Notes: a model not told the origin generated them from the letters alone. Positions 30,204 to 40,662 are shown, counted from the stretch's first letter. The stretch is 64,000 bases of DNA from Synechococcus sp. SynAce01 (GCF_001885215.1 NZ_CP018091.1:2480001-2544000); one strand, 5' to 3'. Numbers and translations are program-made.

Positions 30204-30794
30204 ATGACGCTGCCGGCCCTGCCACCGGAGGCCTATCTCTGGTTCAAAACCCTGCACATCGTCGGGGTCGTGGTCTGGTTTGCAGGTCTGTTTTATCTGG
30301 TGCGTCTGTTCATCTACCACGTGGAGGCGGACAGCCTTGAGGAGCCTGTGCGGGCCGCTTTCAAGGCCCAGTACGCCCTGATGGAGCAGCGTCTGGCCAA
30401 CATCATCACCACGCCAGGCATGGTGGTGGCGGTGCTGATGGCGGTGGGCTTGCTGATCGCCCAGCCGCTCTGGTTGAAACAGGGCTGGATGCACGCCAAG
30501 CTCGCCGTGGTTCTGGCCTTGCTTGCCTACCACTGGTTCTGCTACCGGCTGATGGGTCATCTACGCCAGGGGACCTGCGCCTGGAGTGGCCGGCAACTGC
30601 GGGCCCTCAATGAACTCCCCACCCTGATGCTGGTGTTGGTGGTGATGCTGGTGGTGTTCAAGGGCCAGTTCCCCACCGGGGCGGCCACCTGGTTCCTGGT
30701 GGCCCTGGTGGTGGCCATGGCCGGCTCCATCCAGTTCTATGCGCGCTGGAGGCGCTTGCGAGGGGAGCGGGAGGCCCTGGCCAGTGGTGGATGA
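30204..30794 (+). CDS. hemJ: Protoporphyrinogen IX oxidase HemJ (CopD-like membrane protein)
   Basis: 196 aa integral membrane protein with four to five hydrophobic segments. AYLWFKTLHIVGVVVWFAGLFYLVRLFIYHVEA carries the invariant His and Trp of the HemJ/TIGR00701 family, and GWMHAKLAVVLALLAYHW and RALNELPTLMLVLVVMLVV follow. Cyanobacterial HemJ oxidises protoporphyrinogen IX to protoporphyrin IX, the branch-point precursor of haem and chlorophyll. Start at ATG 30204; a TTG at 30201 directly precedes it. Overlaps the PHP gene. Confidence 0.87.
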   Translation: MTLPALPPEAYLWFKTLHIVGVVVWFAGLFYLVRLFIYHVEADSLEEPVRAAFKAQYALMEQRLANIITTPGMVVAVLMAVGLLIAQPLWLKQGWMHAKLAVVLALLAYHWFCYRLMGHLRQGTCAWSGRQLRALNELPTLMLVLVVMLVVFKGQFPTGAATWFLVALVVAMAGSIQFYARWRRLRGEREALASGG

Positions 30795-31461
30795 AGTGGC
30801 GGTCGCAGGCTCTGCGGAGCATCCGCTTGTGGCCGTGTTGCGCGGCGTGGAGCCCTCAAGTTGCCCCGGCCGGCTGAATTTTCACTGTCACACCATCTGC
30901 AGCGACGGCAGCCTCGCTCCCGAGATTTTGGCGGACCAGGCGATTGAGCTGGGGCTGGAGCATTTTGCCGTCACCGATCACCACAGCAGCCAGGCCCTGG
31001 CGCCGATGCGGCGTCACCTGGATCGGCGTCGTCAGGCTGGAGAGACCGTCCCCATCCTTTGGAGCGGCGTCGAGATCAGCTGCCTGTTGGAGGGGTGTCT
31101 GGTGCATGTGCTCGGGCTTGGTTTCGACCCTGGCCATGCGGCGCTCGCTCCTTACCTGGCTGGCCGCGCGGTGGTTGGCGTGGCCCTGCAGGCCGGTGCG
31201 GTTGTCGAAGCGATCCACGCCTCGGCCGGTCTGGCTCTGCTGGCCCACCCGGCCCGCTATCGCCGCCCTTACCAGCAGTTGATCCGTGCCGCTGCCAGCC
31301 TTGGATTTGACGGAGCCGAAGCCTTTTACGACTACGAGCAGTCTCCCCGCTGGGCCGCCTCTCCACTGGTCTGCGCAGCGATCGCCGGTCAACTTGCCGA
31401 CCTCGGCCTGCTGCACAGTTGCGGTACAGATACCCATGGGTTGAAGCTCTACGGCCGCTAG
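30784..31461 (+). CDS. PHP-domain phosphoesterase
   Basis: About 225 aa, GTG start at 30784, 30787 or 30796, overlapping the hemJ stop. Metal ligands of the PHP fold are visible: FHCHTICSDGSLAPE, FAVTDHHSSQAL, WSGVEISC, LALLAHPARYRR and CGTDTHGLK. It resembles the TrpH/RNase AM-type group that dephosphorylates or trims nucleotides (3',5'-nucleoside bisphosphates, short RNAs); the precise substrate cannot be told from sequence. Confidence 0.85.
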   Translation: MVDEVAVAGSAEHPLVAVLRGVEPSSCPGRLNFHCHTICSDGSLAPEILADQAIELGLEHFAVTDHHSSQALAPMRRHLDRRRQAGETVPILWSGVEISCLLEGCLVHVLGLGFDPGHAALAPYLAGRAVVGVALQAGAVVEAIHASAGLALLAHPARYRRPYQQLIRAAASLGFDGAEAFYDYEQSPRWAASPLVCAAIAGQLADLGLLHSCGTDTHGLKLYGR

Positions 31462-31464
31462 ACT
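31459..31464 (+). promoter_or_regulatory. Probable -10 element (TAGACT) of the 180-aa unknown gene
   Basis: TAGACT overlaps the stop codon of the PHP gene and lies 27 nt before the ATG at 31491. A TAGACT hexamer also precedes metH at 36884-36889. Confidence 0.35.
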
Positions 31465-31490
31465 CGGGTCAATATTTTGATCTCCTCACC

Positions 31491-32033
31491 ATGGGCTTAC
31501 TCGATCGTCTGCTTGGAAAAGGCGGTGATGGTGGAGTCTTTTCTTCGAAACCCGCTAAGCCCAAACAGGAAAAGGCTGCCAAGAAAGAAGGCAGCTTCTT
31601 CCTTGATGCCGATTCCTCAGGCACCCTCGGCAATGTCAACTACATGCGCACGCCGAATACGATCCGCCATACTTTTCCTGGCAATGTTGAAAGTCCTGGC
31701 AATAAGGAAATCATCCAGCAGGTGGATTCGATGCAAGCCAGGATCGAATCCAGTAATGCTGAAACTGAAGTCAAAAGCAGTGTCAGACCTTCCCAGGGTT
31801 ACAACGATGGTGTCCCCAAGAAGGTCAAGAAAACCTTCGTGGAGAGGATGAGCAGCGCCGAGTTGGACCGCCGCCTGCGTGGTTCGGCCGTTTCAGGGGT
31901 GAACACTCCTGGTGGGATCAGCCCCCGTCCAGCCGGCTCGGCGTCAGCCGAGTCCTCGACCAGCCAACAGCAGGGCGAGAAGCCCGGCGCGATCGATCCG
32001 TTCAAGGCGATGGCCAGAGAGATCAACAGCTGA
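31491..32033 (+). CDS. Conserved hypothetical protein, hydrophilic
   Basis: 180 aa from ATG 31491 (MGLLDRLLGKGGDGG). No signal peptide or membrane span. The N-terminus is an amphipathic LLDRLLGK motif, then a Lys/Ser-rich segment, SSGTLGNVNYMRTPNTIRHTFPGN (the most structured-looking part), and VPKKVKKTFVERMSSAELDRRLRG. The C-terminal 50 residues are Ser/Gly/Pro-rich and end PFKAMAREINS. I do not recognise a family. The coding sequence looks less GC-rich than its neighbours. Convergent with cobN, 3 nt apart. Confidence 0.7.
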   Translation: MGLLDRLLGKGGDGGVFSSKPAKPKQEKAAKKEGSFFLDADSSGTLGNVNYMRTPNTIRHTFPGNVESPGNKEIIQQVDSMQARIESSNAETEVKSSVRPSQGYNDGVPKKVKKTFVERMSSAELDRRLRGSAVSGVNTPGGISPRPAGSASAESSTSQQQGEKPGAIDPFKAMAREINS

Positions 32034-32036
32034 CGT

Positions 32037-35000
32037 TCAGGTTTCAACCAGGCTTTCACTGCTGAGCACCAACTGGCGCAGGTGCTCCAATTGGTACTCG
32101 CTGGCTCCCTGCCAAAAGCCCCGGTTGTGGGCTTCAAGCAGCCGTTCGCCCATGTCGCGCAGTGCCCAGGGATTGGCCTGGCGTAGGAACTTCAAGGTGT
32201 CCTCTGACTGCAGCCATTGCTCGCAGATGGCTCCATAACTCCAGTCCGGCACCCGGCCGGTGCTGGCGTCATAGGCAAACAGGTAGTCGAGGCTGGCGGC
32301 CAGCTCGAATCCTCCCTTGTAGCCGTGGGCCTTCATCCCCTCAATCCAGCGTGGGTTGAGCACCCGGGAGCGCAAAACCTTGTCGAGCTCGCGTTCCAAG
32401 CGGTGCAGCCGTGGCCTCTGGTGACGGGAATGGTCGCCGAACCAGAGGGCTGGAGCTGTGCCCCGCACCCGCTCGGTGGCCGCGCTCAGCCCTCCCTGGA
32501 ACTGGTAGTAGTCGTCTGAATCGAGCAGGTCGTGCTCCCTGTTGTCCTGGTTGTGCAACACCACCTCCACCTGTTGGAGGCGTTGCTCCAGGCCGGCCCG
32601 ATCGGGCACAGCCTCACAGCTTCCTCCTCCCCGGCTTTCGTAGCGCCAACCGCTCCAGTTCAGGTAGGCCTCGCCCAGGTCGGTGCGCTGCTCCCATTGG
32701 CCGCTGTCGATCAGGCCCTGCAGGCCAGCGCCGTAGGCCCCAGGCGCTGAGCCGTAGATCCGGGCGGCGTGCCCCTCGCGGCGGGCCGAGGCGGCCAGGG
32801 GATTCTCCTGCTCCGGTTCATCCAGCGCTGCGACCAGTGCCGTCGCCTGGTTCATCCAGCCAATCAATTGAGGAAAGGCATCGCGGAACAGGCCGGAGAT
32901 GCGCAGGGTGACATCCACCCGCGGCCGTTGCAGCAGGCTGAGCGGGATCACCTCAAGCCCCACCATGCGCCGGGTGGGCCCGTCCCAGACGGGCCGGACC
33001 CCCATCAACGCCAGGGCCTGGCCGATGTCTTCGCCGCCATTGCGCATCGTGGCCGTGCCCCACACCGAGAGGGCCAGATGGGCGAGGTCGTCGCCCTGCT
33101 CCTGCAGGTGCAGTTCCAGCAGAAGTTCAGCGCTGCGGCGCCCCAGGTCCCAGGCGGCTTCGGTGGGCAGGCCGCGCAGGTCGACGCTGTAGAAGTTGCG
33201 CCCGGTGGGCAGCAGGTCTGGGCGGCCGCGGGTGGGGGCACCGGCTGGGCCGGCGGCAATCCGCTCCCCAGCCACGCCGGCGACGAAGGCCTGTCGTTCG
33301 GCTTCGCCACAGGCCAGCAGCCGCGGCAGCAGGGTTGTGGCGACCCGCTCGAGCACGGCGGCTGTGGCAGGCCCGGGGGTGGCGGGTTTTTTTGTGGCAG
33401 GCCCGGTCAGTGGGTCCCTGCCGGGTGCCGACGGCTGCTCCAGCAGTAGCTCTTTCAGCAGGCCGAGGGCCCGCTGCTCCAGCAGCTCAACCGCGTCGCC
33501 GCAGCAGCGCAAGCCAGACGCTGGGCGGCCATGGGCCGTGGCGGGCAGAGCAACGGTGTCGATCAGGGCTGCCAGCTTGTGCCGGTCGCTGGCGTCCAAT
33601 GGGTCTTGCTCCAGATCCGCCCAGGGATCGAGAGCAAGACCCAGATCAGTGGCGAGCGCCTGGGTCAGACCGGCCCCTTCCGCCAGGGGCGGGCGAGCCA
33701 GGCAGAGCAGCAGTTCGGCCAGGGGCTCGGCGGCCGGCAGGGTGCCGTAGATGTGCAGCCCGGTGCGGATCTGGGCTTCTTTGAGTTCGCAGAGGTAGCC
33801 GTCGGCGGCCTCGAGGCGGGAATCGAGGCTGGCTTGCTGATCAGGCCGATCGCCGTCCTGGCTGGGGCCTGCCGGTAAGGCCATGGCGTCAAGCTGCTCG
33901 GCCAGGCGCTGGCGCAGGGTTTCCACCCGGGCCGCACCGAGCTGGCGGGCCTCCCAGTATTCGTCGAGCAGGGTTTCGAGCCGTTGCTGCGGTCCATGCA
34001 GCCCGGCCCGGCCAAGGGGCGGGGTGAGGTGATCGAGGATCACGGCCTGGGCACGCCGTTTGGCCTGGGAACCCTCACCGGGATCGTTGACGATGAAGGG
34101 GTAGAGATGGGGCATCGGCCCCAGCGCCCATTCCGGAAAGCAGTCGCTGGAGAGTCCGAGGCCCTTGCCCGGCAGCCATTCCAGGTTGCCGTGCTTGCCC
34201 ACATGCACCACCAGCTGGCTGGCGGCCACCTGCCGCATCCAGAGATAGAGGGCCAGGTAGGCGTGGGTGGGTGGCAGGTCTGGAGAGTGATAGCTAAGGC
34301 TCGGGTCGCGGTCGTAGCCGCGCTCGGGCTGAATCAGCACCATCACAGCCCCGTAGCGCAGGCCGCGGATGGCAAAACCGGTTCCGCCGGCCGTGCGCTC
34401 CAGCCCGGCATCGTGCTCGGGTGGCCCCCAGCGGGCCTCCAGAACCGCCCGGCCCCGGGCCGGCAGGGTGGCGTACCAGGCCTGGTAGGTGGCTAGGGGC
34501 AGATGGTCGAGGGCAGGGCGGTGGCTGCTTTCCGGATCATTGCTGCGGCCGGCCAGCAGCAGCTGGATCAGGGCATCGCCGCTCTCGGGCAGGGGGCCTG
34601 CTCCGAGGTTGTGGCCGGCCTCCTGAAGCCAGCTCAGCATCAGGGCCGTGCTGGCCGGGGTGTCGAGCCCCACCCCATTGGCCACCCGACTGTTGCGGTT
34701 GGGGTAGTTGGCGAGTACCAGGGCCACCCTTTTCTGCGCCGGCGGCGTCTGGCGCAGCTCCACCCAGGCCCGCAGCAGCTGGGCGATCCAGTCGAGCCGC
34801 TCGGGATCGGGCCGGTAGCCGTAGAGCGCCGTGGTCAGCCCCTGATCGGCGCGCAGCAGCTCTTTGAAGGCCCCAACCCGCGTGGTGATGCGGCCATCGA
34901 GTTCGGGTAGGGCCACCTGCAGGCTGAGGTCGAGAGGGCCCAGGCCGATGCTGTTGCGTTGCCACTGGTCACGGCCCTGGGTGCTGCAGAGCAGTTGCAA

Positions 35001-35840
35001 CACCGGCACGTTCAGGGCCTCCCAAAGCGGAGCCCCAAGTCCGGCCTCCTCGAACTGCACCGAAGCGAAGGAGGTTCCGCACAGCACCACCTCCACTTGC
35101 TCCCGGCCGAGCAGATCGGCCACGCCCCGTTGCACGGCCGGATCCCTCAAGCCGCTCACCCAAAGGGCCCTGGGGCAGAGGCCCTGGCCCCGCAAGGCCA
35201 GCAGAGTGGCTTCAACCAGGGCCGTGTCGCCGGCCTGCCACAGGGCCCGGTAGAGCACCAGGCCCACTCTCGGCCCGGGGTCCTGGCGCCAGTCATGGGC
35301 CAGGGGGTCGGCGAGGGGGACCACCGCGGGAGGTTCCACCGTTAGCCCGGCCATCAGGGCGCCAAGGGCGATCAACACCTGGCGCAGATTGTCGCGGCCA
35401 CCCTCCCGCAGGCCGTGGCCGATGGCGAGGCTGAGCCCCGGCTCCACCGTCCCGAGGCTGGCCAGGGCCACTTCCTCTTCGGCGGTGCCGGCCACCACCA
35501 GCAGCTGTCGTTTCGGGCCCGCAGCCGCCCAGTCCCCCAGTCGCTCCAACCCGTAGCTCCAGTGCCCCCGCCCGCCCAGCAGGCGCACCAGCACCACCTC
35601 GGTGCTGGCCAGGCTGGTGCTGAGGTAGTGATCGATCGCGGCGGGATGGAGCAAGGCCGAAAGGTTCAGGCCTCGCACCCCCCGCGGCATCAGGGCGGGT
35701 TCGCTGGCGAGCAGGTCCGCCAGGCTCTGCAGATCGCTGTCGGCGCTGCTGAGCACCAATAACGGTGCGGAGGGCTGCTCAACAAGCAGCGGGCCCTCCT
35801 CTTGATCGGAGAGGCCTGGAACGGAGGCAAGCCGGTGCAT
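32037..35840 (-). CDS. cobN: Cobaltochelatase CobN subunit
   Basis: Large subunit (1267 aa) of the ATP-dependent cobalt chelatase family related to magnesium chelatase ChlH/BchH. Features: LVVHVGKHGNLEWLPGKGLGLS (metal/porphyrin site region), YPFIVNDPGEGSQAKRRAQAVILDHLTPPL, SVWGTATMRNGGEDIGQAL, DVTLRISGLFRDAFPQLI and HGYKGGFELAASLDYLFAYDA near the C-terminus. Catalyses cobalt insertion for (pseudo)cobalamin. The N-terminal 40 residues vary. The divergent ilvE and the metH beyond it make a vitamin B12 production/use neighbourhood. No CobS or CobT lies nearby; ChlI/ChlD may supply the motor, as proposed for cyanobacteria. Confidence 0.93.
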   Translation of the reverse strand: MHRLASVPGLSDQEEGPLLVEQPSAPLLVLSSADSDLQSLADLLASEPALMPRGVRGLNLSALLHPAAIDHYLSTSLASTEVVLVRLLGGRGHWSYGLERLGDWAAAGPKRQLLVVAGTAEEEVALASLGTVEPGLSLAIGHGLREGGRDNLRQVLIALGALMAGLTVEPPAVVPLADPLAHDWRQDPGPRVGLVLYRALWQAGDTALVEATLLALRGQGLCPRALWVSGLRDPAVQRGVADLLGREQVEVVLCGTSFASVQFEEAGLGAPLWEALNVPVLQLLCSTQGRDQWQRNSIGLGPLDLSLQVALPELDGRITTRVGAFKELLRADQGLTTALYGYRPDPERLDWIAQLLRAWVELRQTPPAQKRVALVLANYPNRNSRVANGVGLDTPASTALMLSWLQEAGHNLGAGPLPESGDALIQLLLAGRSNDPESSHRPALDHLPLATYQAWYATLPARGRAVLEARWGPPEHDAGLERTAGGTGFAIRGLRYGAVMVLIQPERGYDRDPSLSYHSPDLPPTHAYLALYLWMRQVAASQLVVHVGKHGNLEWLPGKGLGLSSDCFPEWALGPMPHLYPFIVNDPGEGSQAKRRAQAVILDHLTPPLGRAGLHGPQQRLETLLDEYWEARQLGAARVETLRQRLAEQLDAMALPAGPSQDGDRPDQQASLDSRLEAADGYLCELKEAQIRTGLHIYGTLPAAEPLAELLLCLARPPLAEGAGLTQALATDLGLALDPWADLEQDPLDASDRHKLAALIDTVALPATAHGRPASGLRCCGDAVELLEQRALGLLKELLLEQPSAPGRDPLTGPATKKPATPGPATAAVLERVATTLLPRLLACGEAERQAFVAGVAGERIAAGPAGAPTRGRPDLLPTGRNFYSVDLRGLPTEAAWDLGRRSAELLLELHLQEQGDDLAHLALSVWGTATMRNGGEDIGQALALMGVRPVWDGPTRRMVGLEVIPLSLLQRPRVDVTLRISGLFRDAFPQLIGWMNQATALVAALDEPEQENPLAASARREGHAARIYGSAPGAYGAGLQGLIDSGQWEQRTDLGEAYLNWSGWRYESRGGGSCEAVPDRAGLEQRLQQVEVVLHNQDNREHDLLDSDDYYQFQGGLSAATERVRGTAPALWFGDHSRHQRPRLHRLERELDKVLRSRVLNPRWIEGMKAHGYKGGFELAASLDYLFAYDASTGRVPDWSYGAICEQWLQSEDTLKFLRQANPWALRDMGERLLEAHNRGFWQGASEYQLEHLRQLVLSSESLVET

Positions 35841-35929
35841 CGCCCCATCCTCGGCCCTGGCGGTGAGAAGATCGGGGCAGCGCGTCTCGTCGACGCCACT
35901 CGCTCCGCCTCCTCACGACGCGAACCTGC

Positions 35930-36847
35930 ATGCAAGAGTTTCTGCCCTACGCCTGGTTCGGGGGGCGCTGCGTTCCTTTCGCGGAAGCCACGATCTCCGT
36001 GGCCACCCACGCCCTCCACTACGGCACCGGGGCCTTCGGCGGCATGCGCGCCCTGCCCAATCCCGCCGACCCCAACGAAATCCTGCTGTTTCGGGCCGAT
36101 CGCCATGCCCGCCGCCTCAGCCAGAGCGCCAGGCTGCTGTTTGCTGAACTGAAGGAAGAAACGATCCTTGATGCGATCGTTCAGTTTCTGCGGGCGAATC
36201 GCCCCACCACACCGATCTACCTGCGGCCGTTTGTGTACACCAGCGATCTCGGCATCGCGCCGAGGCTGCACGACATCGAAACCGACTTCCTGATCTACGG
36301 CATCGAGCTCGGCGACTACCTCTCCCCCGACGGGGTGAGCTGCCGCTTCAGCAGCTGGTGTCGCCAGGAAGACCGTTCCCTGCCCCTGCGCGGCAAGATC
36401 AGTGGCGCTTACATCACCAGCTCCCTCGCCAAAACCGAAGCCGTCACCAGTGGCTTCGATGAGGCCCTGCTGCTCAACAGCCGCGGCAAGGTGAGTGAAG
36501 CCAGCGGCATGAATCTGTTCATCGTCCGCGATGGCCAGCTGATCACCCCGGGGGTGGATCAGGACATCCTCGAGGGCATCACCCGCGCCAGCATCCTCGA
36601 GTTGGCCCAGGATATGGGCATCCCCACCCTGGAGCGGGCGGTCGACAAAACCGAGCTGTTCATCGCCGATGAGGTGTTCCTCAGCGGCACCGCCGCCCGG
36701 GTCACGCCGGTGCGGCGGATCGAAAGCACCGAGATGCCCGCCGATCGGCCGGTGATGGAGCAGCTCCGCCTGCGGCTCACGGCAATCACCCAGGGCCAGG
36801 ACCCCGCCTACGACCGCTGGGTGACGCGAATCCGCCTTGAAGAGTGA
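35930..36847 (+). CDS. ilvE: Branched-chain amino acid aminotransferase
   Basis: Fold-type IV PLP aminotransferase for Val, Leu and Ile; 305 aa. VATHALHYGTGAFGGMRAL, YLRPFVYTSDLGI, the PLP-binding Lys in RGKISGAYITSSLAKTEA, EASGMNLFIVRDGQLITPGVDQDILEGITR and VFLSGTAARVTPV are all typical of the IlvE class. Divergent from cobN; 63 nt upstream of metH. Confidence 0.94.
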   Translation: MQEFLPYAWFGGRCVPFAEATISVATHALHYGTGAFGGMRALPNPADPNEILLFRADRHARRLSQSARLLFAELKEETILDAIVQFLRANRPTTPIYLRPFVYTSDLGIAPRLHDIETDFLIYGIELGDYLSPDGVSCRFSSWCRQEDRSLPLRGKISGAYITSSLAKTEAVTSGFDEALLLNSRGKVSEASGMNLFIVRDGQLITPGVDQDILEGITRASILELAQDMGIPTLERAVDKTELFIADEVFLSGTAARVTPVRRIESTEMPADRPVMEQLRLRLTAITQGQDPAYDRWVTRIRLEE

Positions 36848-36873
36848 ACGTTTCGCCCCGGTTCCAAAGCCAA

Positions 36874-36897
36874 GGGCGATTTCTAGACTGATCGCCC
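36874..36897 (+). promoter_or_regulatory. Inverted repeat around a -10-like element before metH
   Basis: GGGCGAT (36874-36880) and ATCGCCC (36891-36897) are perfect 7-bp arms with a 10-nt spacer holding TAGACT (36884-36889). The site ends 13 nt before the metH ATG. It may be a promoter-overlapping operator or a leader hairpin. No cobalamin riboswitch box fits in the 63-nt gap. Confidence 0.4.
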
Positions 36898-36910
36898 AGA
36901 AACTGCTGGC

Positions 36911-39900
36911 ATGACGACATTGGTGGCTCCGATTGCAACCCCAGCGGCCCGGACGATGGGGTTCATCGAGAGGCTGCATGCACCGGAGCGGCCGGTGCTG
37001 GTCTTCGACGGTGCCACCGGCACTTCCCTGCAGCAGATGGATCTCAGCGCCGCTGATTTCGGCGGCGCTGCCTTGGAAGGTTGCAACGAAAATCTGGTTT
37101 TCACCCGCCCCGACGCGGTACAGGCGGTGCATCGCCAGTTTCTGGCGGCCGGTTGTGATGTGATCGAAACCGACACTTTCGGGGCGGCCTCGATCGTGCT
37201 GGTGGAGTACGGCCTGGAGGATCGGGCCTTTGCAATCAACCAACGGGCTGCGGAACTGGCCAGGGAGGTGGCACTCGAATTCAGCACTGCCGATCAGCCC
37301 CGCTATGTGGCGGGCTCGATCGGGCCCACCACGAAGCTGCCCACCCTGGGGCACATCGACTTCGATGCGATGAAGGCGTCGTTCCAGGAGCAGGCGGAGG
37401 GATTGATCGCCGGGGATGTGGATCTGCTGCTGGTGGAAACCTGCCAGGACGTGCTGCAGATCAAGGCGGCTCTGCAGGGCATCGAGGCCGCCTTCAGCTC
37501 TACCGGCCAACGACGGCCCTTGATGGTGTCGGTCACCATGGAAACAACCGGCACCATGCTGGTGGGTTCAGATATCGCTGCTGTGGTGGCGATTCTTGAG
37601 CCTTTCCCGATTGACATTCTCGGCCTCAACTGCGCCACCGGCCCTGAGCAGATGAAGGAGCATGTGCGCTACTTGAGTGCGCACAGTCCGTTTGTGGTGA
37701 GCTGCATTCCCAATGCCGGCTTGCCCGAAAATGTGGGCGGCGTTGCCCACTACCGGTTGACGCCCCTGGAGATGAAGATGCAGCTGATGCACTTCGTGGA
37801 AGATCTCGGGGTTCAGGTGATCGGCGGCTGCTGTGGCACCACACCAGCCCATATCGGCGCCCTGGCGGAATTGGCCCAGGATCTTCATCCCAAACCACGG
37901 CAGGTGAGGCTGCCGGAACAGCAACTCAGCCGCCCGGCCCTGCAGAGCGAACCTGCAGCGTCCTCGATCTATGGCATCACGCCCTATCAACAGGACAATT
38001 CCTTCTTGATCATTGGCGAGCGACTCAACGCCAGCGGTTCCAAGAAGGTGCGTGAACTGCTCAATCAGGAAGACTGGGATGGCCTGGTTGCCCTGGCTCG
38101 CGGCCAGGTGAAGGAGAATGCCCATGTTCTCGATGTCAATGTCGATTATGTCGGCAGGGATGGCGAGAAAGATATGCACGATCTGGTCAAACGGCTGGTC
38201 ACCAATGTGAATCTGCCGTTGATGCTTGATTCCACCGAGTGGCAGAAGATGGAGGCCGGCCTCAAGGTGGCTGGTGGCAAGTGCATCCTCAATTCCACCA
38301 ACTACGAAGATGGCAATGAGCGCTTCTTCAAGGTACTGGAGCTGGCGAAGCGCTACGGGGCTGCGGTGGTGGTGGGAACGATTGATGAAGTGGGCATGGC
38401 GCGCACGGCAGAAGGCAAGTTCGCCATTGCCCAGCGGGCCTATCGCGACGCCCTTGAATTCGGCATTCCTGCCCACGAAATTTTCTACGACCCGCTCGCC
38501 CTGCCGATCTCCACCGGTATCGAGGAAGACCGGGGCAATGGTGCCGCCACGATCGAGGCGATCCGGCGGATCCGGGCCCAGCTTCCCGGCGTTCATGTGG
38601 TGCTGGGGGTGAGCAACATCAGTTTTGGTCTCTCTCCAGCCACCCGAATCGTGCTCAATTCGGTGTTTCTGCACGAGTGCTGCAGCGCCGGTCTTGATGC
38701 GGCGATCATCAGCCCCGCCAAGATTCTGCCTCTGGCCAAAATCAATGACGACACCAAGCAGGTTTGTCTGGATCTGATCAACGATGCCCGCCGTTTTGAT
38801 GGGGACGTCTGCACCTACGACCCCCTGGCAGAACTCACCAAGATGTTCGAGGGGGTGAGTGCCCGGGAGGCCCGCGAATCGGGCCCATCCCTGGCGGATC
38901 TGCCGGTGGACAAACGCTTGAGCCAGCACATCATTGATGGCGAGCGCATCGGCCTGGAGGTCGCCCTCAACGAAGCACTCACGGGCTACCCGCCGTTGCA
39001 GATCATCAACACCTTCCTGCTGGATGGCATGAAAGTGGTGGGTGAGCTGTTTGGCTCCGGCCAGATGCAATTGCCGTTTGTGCTGCAGAGCGCTGAAACG
39101 ATGAAAGCGGCGGTGGCTTTTCTTGAGCCTCATATGGAGAAGACGGAAGGGGAGCGGCGGGCCAAGGCCAAATTCCTGATCGCCACGGTGAAAGGCGATG
39201 TGCACGATATCGGCAAGAATCTAGTTGATATTATCCTCACCAATAATGGTTATGAGGTGATCAATCTGGGCATCAAGCAGCCTGTTGAGGCGATCATCGA
39301 AGCCCAGCAACTGCACCAGGCTGATTGTATTGCCATGAGTGGGCTGCTGGTCAAATCGACCGCTTTCATGAAGGACAATCTTCAGGCCTTCAACCAGGCT
39401 GGCATTGCCGTGCCGGTGATCCTCGGTGGTGCCGCTTTGACGCCTCGCTTCGTCAACAAAGACTGCCGCAGTGTCTACAAGGGTCAGGTGATCTATGGCC
39501 GTGATGCCTTCTCGGATCTGCGCTTCATGGATGCCCTGGCCGAAGCCAAACAGGCCGGCCACTGGGACGACCTGCAGGGATTTCTCGCCGGCATTCCTGA
39601 AGGTCTGGGCCTGGGCAGCGAGCCTGAACCTGCCAGCGACGAGCAGACGTCAGAGACCAGCACCTCTGCAGAGGGCTCCCCAGAGAACGGCCTCTCCGCC
39701 GAAGCGGCAGCTGAGCGGCCCGAAGGCGCCAGTGCAGCCGGTTCGCTGCAGTCTCACCTGGAGCAAAACTTGGAGCGCTCCGAGGCCGTTCCCGAGGAGC
39801 CGGCGATCAGGCCGCCCTTTCTGGGCAGCCGCGTGCTGGATGAAGCGCAGATTCCCTTGGCTGAGGTGTTCGCCTACCTCGATCGCAATGCCCTCTTCGC

Positions 39901-40609
39901 CGGCCAGTGGCAGTTGCGCAAGACGAAACAGCAGAGCCGGGACGACTACGAGCAGATGCTGGCCGAGAAAGCCGAACCCATCCTGACCGGCTGGATCGAG
40001 CGCTGCCTCCAGGAATCCCTGCTGACCCCCCGGGTGGCCTACGGCTATTTCCCCTGCGGTCGGGAGGGCAACAGCGTTGTGGTGTTTGATCCGGCCAATC
40101 CTGGCGTGGAGCTGGGCCGCTTTGTGCTGCCCAGGCAGCGCGCTGGCAACCGCTATTGCGTCGCCGACTTCTACCGGGATCTCGACGATGGCCGCCCCAC
40201 CGACTTACTGCCGATGCAGGCCGTGACCATGGGTGAGGGGGCCAGTGCCTTTGCCCGGGAGTTGTTTGCCGCCGACCGCTACACCGACTACCTCTACTTC
40301 CATGGTCTGGGCGTGCAGATGGCCGAGGCCCTCGCCGAATGGGTCCACGCCCGCATCCGCCTGGAGCTGGGGTTCGGCAGCGAGGAACCTGCCCTCCTGC
40401 GCGACGTGCTGGCCCAGCGCTATCGCGGCAGCCGCTACTCCTTTGGCTACCCGGCCTGCCCGAACGTGGCCGATTCACGCCCCCAGCTCGACTGGCTGGG
40501 GGCGGAGCGCATCGGCCTCTCGATGGATGAGAGCGACCAGCTGGAGCCCGAACAGAGCACCACCGCCCTGGTGGCTCTCCATTCCCAGGCCCGCTACTTC
40601 AGTGCCTGA
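36911..40609 (+). CDS. metH: Cobalamin-dependent methionine synthase
   Basis: Transfers methyl from methyl-THF via cobalamin to homocysteine; 1232 aa. Domain order: Hcy-binding barrel ([14 protein letters not shown]; zinc cysteines in [11 protein letters not shown] and [12 protein letters not shown]), pterin-binding barrel ([31 protein letters not shown]), B12 cap, B12-binding domain with [21 protein letters not shown] (cobalt-ligating His), and SAM-dependent reactivation domain ([31 protein letters not shown]). About 70 residues (895-965) between the B12 and activation domains are a Ser/Glu/Ala-rich linker not normally so long. Confidence 0.97.
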   Translation: MTTLVAPIATPAARTMGFIERLHAPERPVLVFDGATGTSLQQMDLSAADFGGAALEGCNENLVFTRPDAVQAVHRQFLAAGCDVIETDTFGAASIVLVEYGLEDRAFAINQRAAELAREVALEFSTADQPRYVAGSIGPTTKLPTLGHIDFDAMKASFQEQAEGLIAGDVDLLLVETCQDVLQIKAALQGIEAAFSSTGQRRPLMVSVTMETTGTMLVGSDIAAVVAILEPFPIDILGLNCATGPEQMKEHVRYLSAHSPFVVSCIPNAGLPENVGGVAHYRLTPLEMKMQLMHFVEDLGVQVIGGCCGTTPAHIGALAELAQDLHPKPRQVRLPEQQLSRPALQSEPAASSIYGITPYQQDNSFLIIGERLNASGSKKVRELLNQEDWDGLVALARGQVKENAHVLDVNVDYVGRDGEKDMHDLVKRLVTNVNLPLMLDSTEWQKMEAGLKVAGGKCILNSTNYEDGNERFFKVLELAKRYGAAVVVGTIDEVGMARTAEGKFAIAQRAYRDALEFGIPAHEIFYDPLALPISTGIEEDRGNGAATIEAIRRIRAQLPGVHVVLGVSNISFGLSPATRIVLNSVFLHECCSAGLDAAIISPAKILPLAKINDDTKQVCLDLINDARRFDGDVCTYDPLAELTKMFEGVSAREARESGPSLADLPVDKRLSQHIIDGERIGLEVALNEALTGYPPLQIINTFLLDGMKVVGELFGSGQMQLPFVLQSAETMKAAVAFLEPHMEKTEGERRAKAKFLIATVKGDVHDIGKNLVDIILTNNGYEVINLGIKQPVEAIIEAQQLHQADCIAMSGLLVKSTAFMKDNLQAFNQAGIAVPVILGGAALTPRFVNKDCRSVYKGQVIYGRDAFSDLRFMDALAEAKQAGHWDDLQGFLAGIPEGLGLGSEPEPASDEQTSETSTSAEGSPENGLSAEAAAERPEGASAAGSLQSHLEQNLERSEAVPEEPAIRPPFLGSRVLDEAQIPLAEVFAYLDRNALFAGQWQLRKTKQQSRDDYEQMLAEKAEPILTGWIERCLQESLLTPRVAYGYFPCGREGNSVVVFDPANPGVELGRFVLPRQRAGNRYCVADFYRDLDDGRPTDLLPMQAVTMGEGASAFARELFAADRYTDYLYFHGLGVQMAEALAEWVHARIRLELGFGSEEPALLRDVLAQRYRGSRYSFGYPACPNVADSRPQLDWLGAERIGLSMDESDQLEPEQSTTALVALHSQARYFSA

Positions 40610-40662
40610 GAAGCAATCAGCAGGGGGAGTGGCAGGCTGAGGAGGTGTCTTCCTGTTCTGTG

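Noticed and set aside
36848-36910. Cobalamin or SAM riboswitch before metH
   Set aside because: The gap is 63 nt, too short, and no B12 box or SAM-I core was found.
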